From the NCBI GenBank assembly GCA_002299975.1, contig DBOT01000083.1, positions 1 through 5,838 on the forward strand: a DNA stretch of 5,838 bases. The letters are read 5' to 3'. The notes under the pieces were generated by a model, which saw nothing but the letters and a program-made list of their open reading frames with translations, had not been told where the DNA came from and ran no database searches. Both the position numbers and the translations under genes were made by a program. The DNA is from Lactobacillaceae bacterium UBA639. Its GTDB lineage: Bacteria > Bacillota > Bacilli > Lactobacillales > Lactobacillaceae. This document shows positions 4,902 to 5,838 of the stretch, one piece after another. Every line of letters begins with the position of its first letter. Positions within the stretch are counted from its first letter, which is position 1.

Positions 4902-5838
4902 TTATTCCATTTCGGAGGTTAGATCTCGGCTCATTAGTTGAGAAATCGCGGTTTTGATGTCCTCACCCTCGTACAGGACCCGGTAGAGGGCATCCGTAAT
5001 TGGCATCCGGACTTGCCGTTTCTTGCTGAGTTCGTAGGCAGCCTTAGTGGTGTAGACCCCTTCGATCACCATTCCCATGTTATTGATGACGTCATCGAGC
5101 TTCTGGCCCTGGCCAAGCTGGTAACCCGCCCGCCAGTTCCGGGAGTTCTTACTCGTCGCCGTGACAACCAGGTCACCGACCCCGGACAGGCCAATGAAGG
5201 TCATTGGGTTGGCACCAAAGGCTACCCCCAACCGACGAATCTCGGCCAGTCCCCGGGTAATCAGCGCTGCCCGGGCATTATCGTGATAACCCAGGCCCTG
5301 CAGAGCCCCGGCACCGATGGCAATGATGTTCTTCAGAGCGGCACCGAATTCAGCCCCAATCACATCATCGTTGGTGTAGACCCGGAAGTAGGAGTTACTG
5401 AAGAGCTTCTGGACCTTCTCGGCGTCTGCCAGGTTAGCACAGGCCGCCGTTACCGCCGTCATGTCCTTAATAGCCACAGATTCGGCGTGACTAGGACCGG
5501 AGAGTACCACGATATCACGCCGGTACTTTGGATCGATCTCTTCCTTAATCATTTCGGAAGGCCGCTTGTAGGTGTTCTGTTCCAAGCCCTTCGTTGCGTG
5601 CACGATCAGGGAACGCTGGTCGAGGTCAGCCAGTACCGCATTGAGCTTGTGGGCCACCTGCCGGATTCCCTTGGTTGGGATCACGATCAAGATGACATCG
5701 GCCCCCTTCACCGCGGCCTTCATATCGGTCGTGGCGTGGAGTTTGCTCGAATAGGTGAAGTCCTTCATGTAGGCCGGATTGACGTGGTCCTTGTTCAGGC
5801 GATCCACCTGGTCTTGATCCCGAGACCACAATTCCACA
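4902..5838 (-). CDS. gpsA: NAD(P)-dependent glycerol-3-phosphate dehydrogenase, N-terminus cut off
   Basis: This enzyme reduces dihydroxyacetone phosphate to sn-glycerol-3-phosphate, the backbone for phospholipids and lipoteichoic acid. About 311 residues are visible; the family is usually about 335-340, so some 25-28 N-terminal residues with the GxGxxG NAD-binding motif lie outside the window. The GTG at 5835-5837 is an internal Val (of the family's 'VELWSRD' segment), not the start. Seen in the fragment, numbered from that codon: IPTKGIRQVA (53-62), ATKGLE with Lys83, GPSHAE (114-119), GAALKN with the catalytic-type Lys169 (165-170), NARAALITRGLAEI (187-200), LSGVGDLVVT (217-226) and SRNWRAG (232-238). 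These match GpsA throughout and no frameshift is seen. It stops 64 bases before galU with no terminator, so a gpsA-galU transcript is likely. It is a complete 3' end, partial only because of the window edge. Confidence 0.96.
   Translation of the reverse strand, partial: VELWSRDQDQVDRLNKDHVNPAYMKDFTYSSKLHATTDMKAAVKGADVILIVIPTKGIRQVAHKLNAVLADLDQRSLIVHATKGLEQNTYKRPSEMIKEEIDPKYRRDIVVLSGPSHAESVAIKDMTAVTAACANLADAEKVQKLFSNSYFRVYTNDDVIGAEFGAALKNIIAIGAGALQGLGYHDNARAALITRGLAEIRRLGVAFGANPMTFIGLSGVGDLVVTATSKNSRNWRAGYQLGQGQKLDDVINNMGMVIEGVYTTKAAYELSKKRQVRMPITDALYRVLYEGEDIKTAISQLMSRDLTSEME

Noticed and set aside
5835..5837. GTG at the right edge as the start of gpsA
   Set aside because: Starting there would omit the NAD-binding motif that all GpsA proteins have. 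It encodes an internal valine.

Overview
This window looks like a chromosomal segment of a lactobacillus. The four housekeeping proteins have sequences typical of Lactobacillaceae, and the set and order gpsA-galU-trxB-pgm is a familiar lactobacillus arrangement. The housekeeping genes look fairly G+C-rich (39 of 60 bases at 2941-3000), which would suit a Limosilactobacillus-type genome. That genus-level guess rests on recall of the family, not on a search.

All genes lie on the minus strand, so transcription runs from the right edge to the left. First is gpsA (glycerol-3-phosphate dehydrogenase), cut by the window edge so that its N-terminal NAD-binding motif is missing. Then come galU (UDP-glucose pyrophosphorylase), trxB (thioredoxin reductase), a PD-(D/E)XK nuclease gene of the Rpn/'putative transposase' family, and pgm (phosphoglucomutase, GTG start). 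Intrinsic terminators follow galU, trxB and pgm. Separate promoters can be proposed for trxB (TAGACA-17-TATGAT) and pgm (TTCCCA-17-TATACT), and weaker ones for galU and for an unseen gene beyond the left edge. There is no gene-free stretch over 300 bases and no RNA gene or CRISPR array was seen.

The metabolic genes fit together. Pgm makes glucose-1-phosphate, GalU turns it into UDP-glucose, and GpsA supplies glycerol-3-phosphate, all inputs for glycolipid, lipoteichoic acid and cell-surface polymer synthesis. TrxB keeps thioredoxin reduced. Its NADPH-binding motif is VRGDHLR rather than the classical HRRxxxR form, which deserves a check.

The accessory element is the Rpn-family gene at 1944-2774, sitting between the trxB terminator and the pgm promoter. 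Within its reading frame, at codon 203, there is an ATG preceded by a strong GGAGG Shine-Dalgarno with 9-nt spacing. This could yield a separate 74-residue C-terminal protein, matching the arrangement reported for E. coli RpnA, where an intragenic C-terminal product acts as antitoxin to the full-length anti-phage nuclease. This is the best candidate in the window for a little-described system: a nested toxin/antitoxin defence gene in a lactobacillus. Three perfect inverted repeats, upstream of trxB, at the 5' end of the Rpn gene and at its 3' end, are further unexplained structure.
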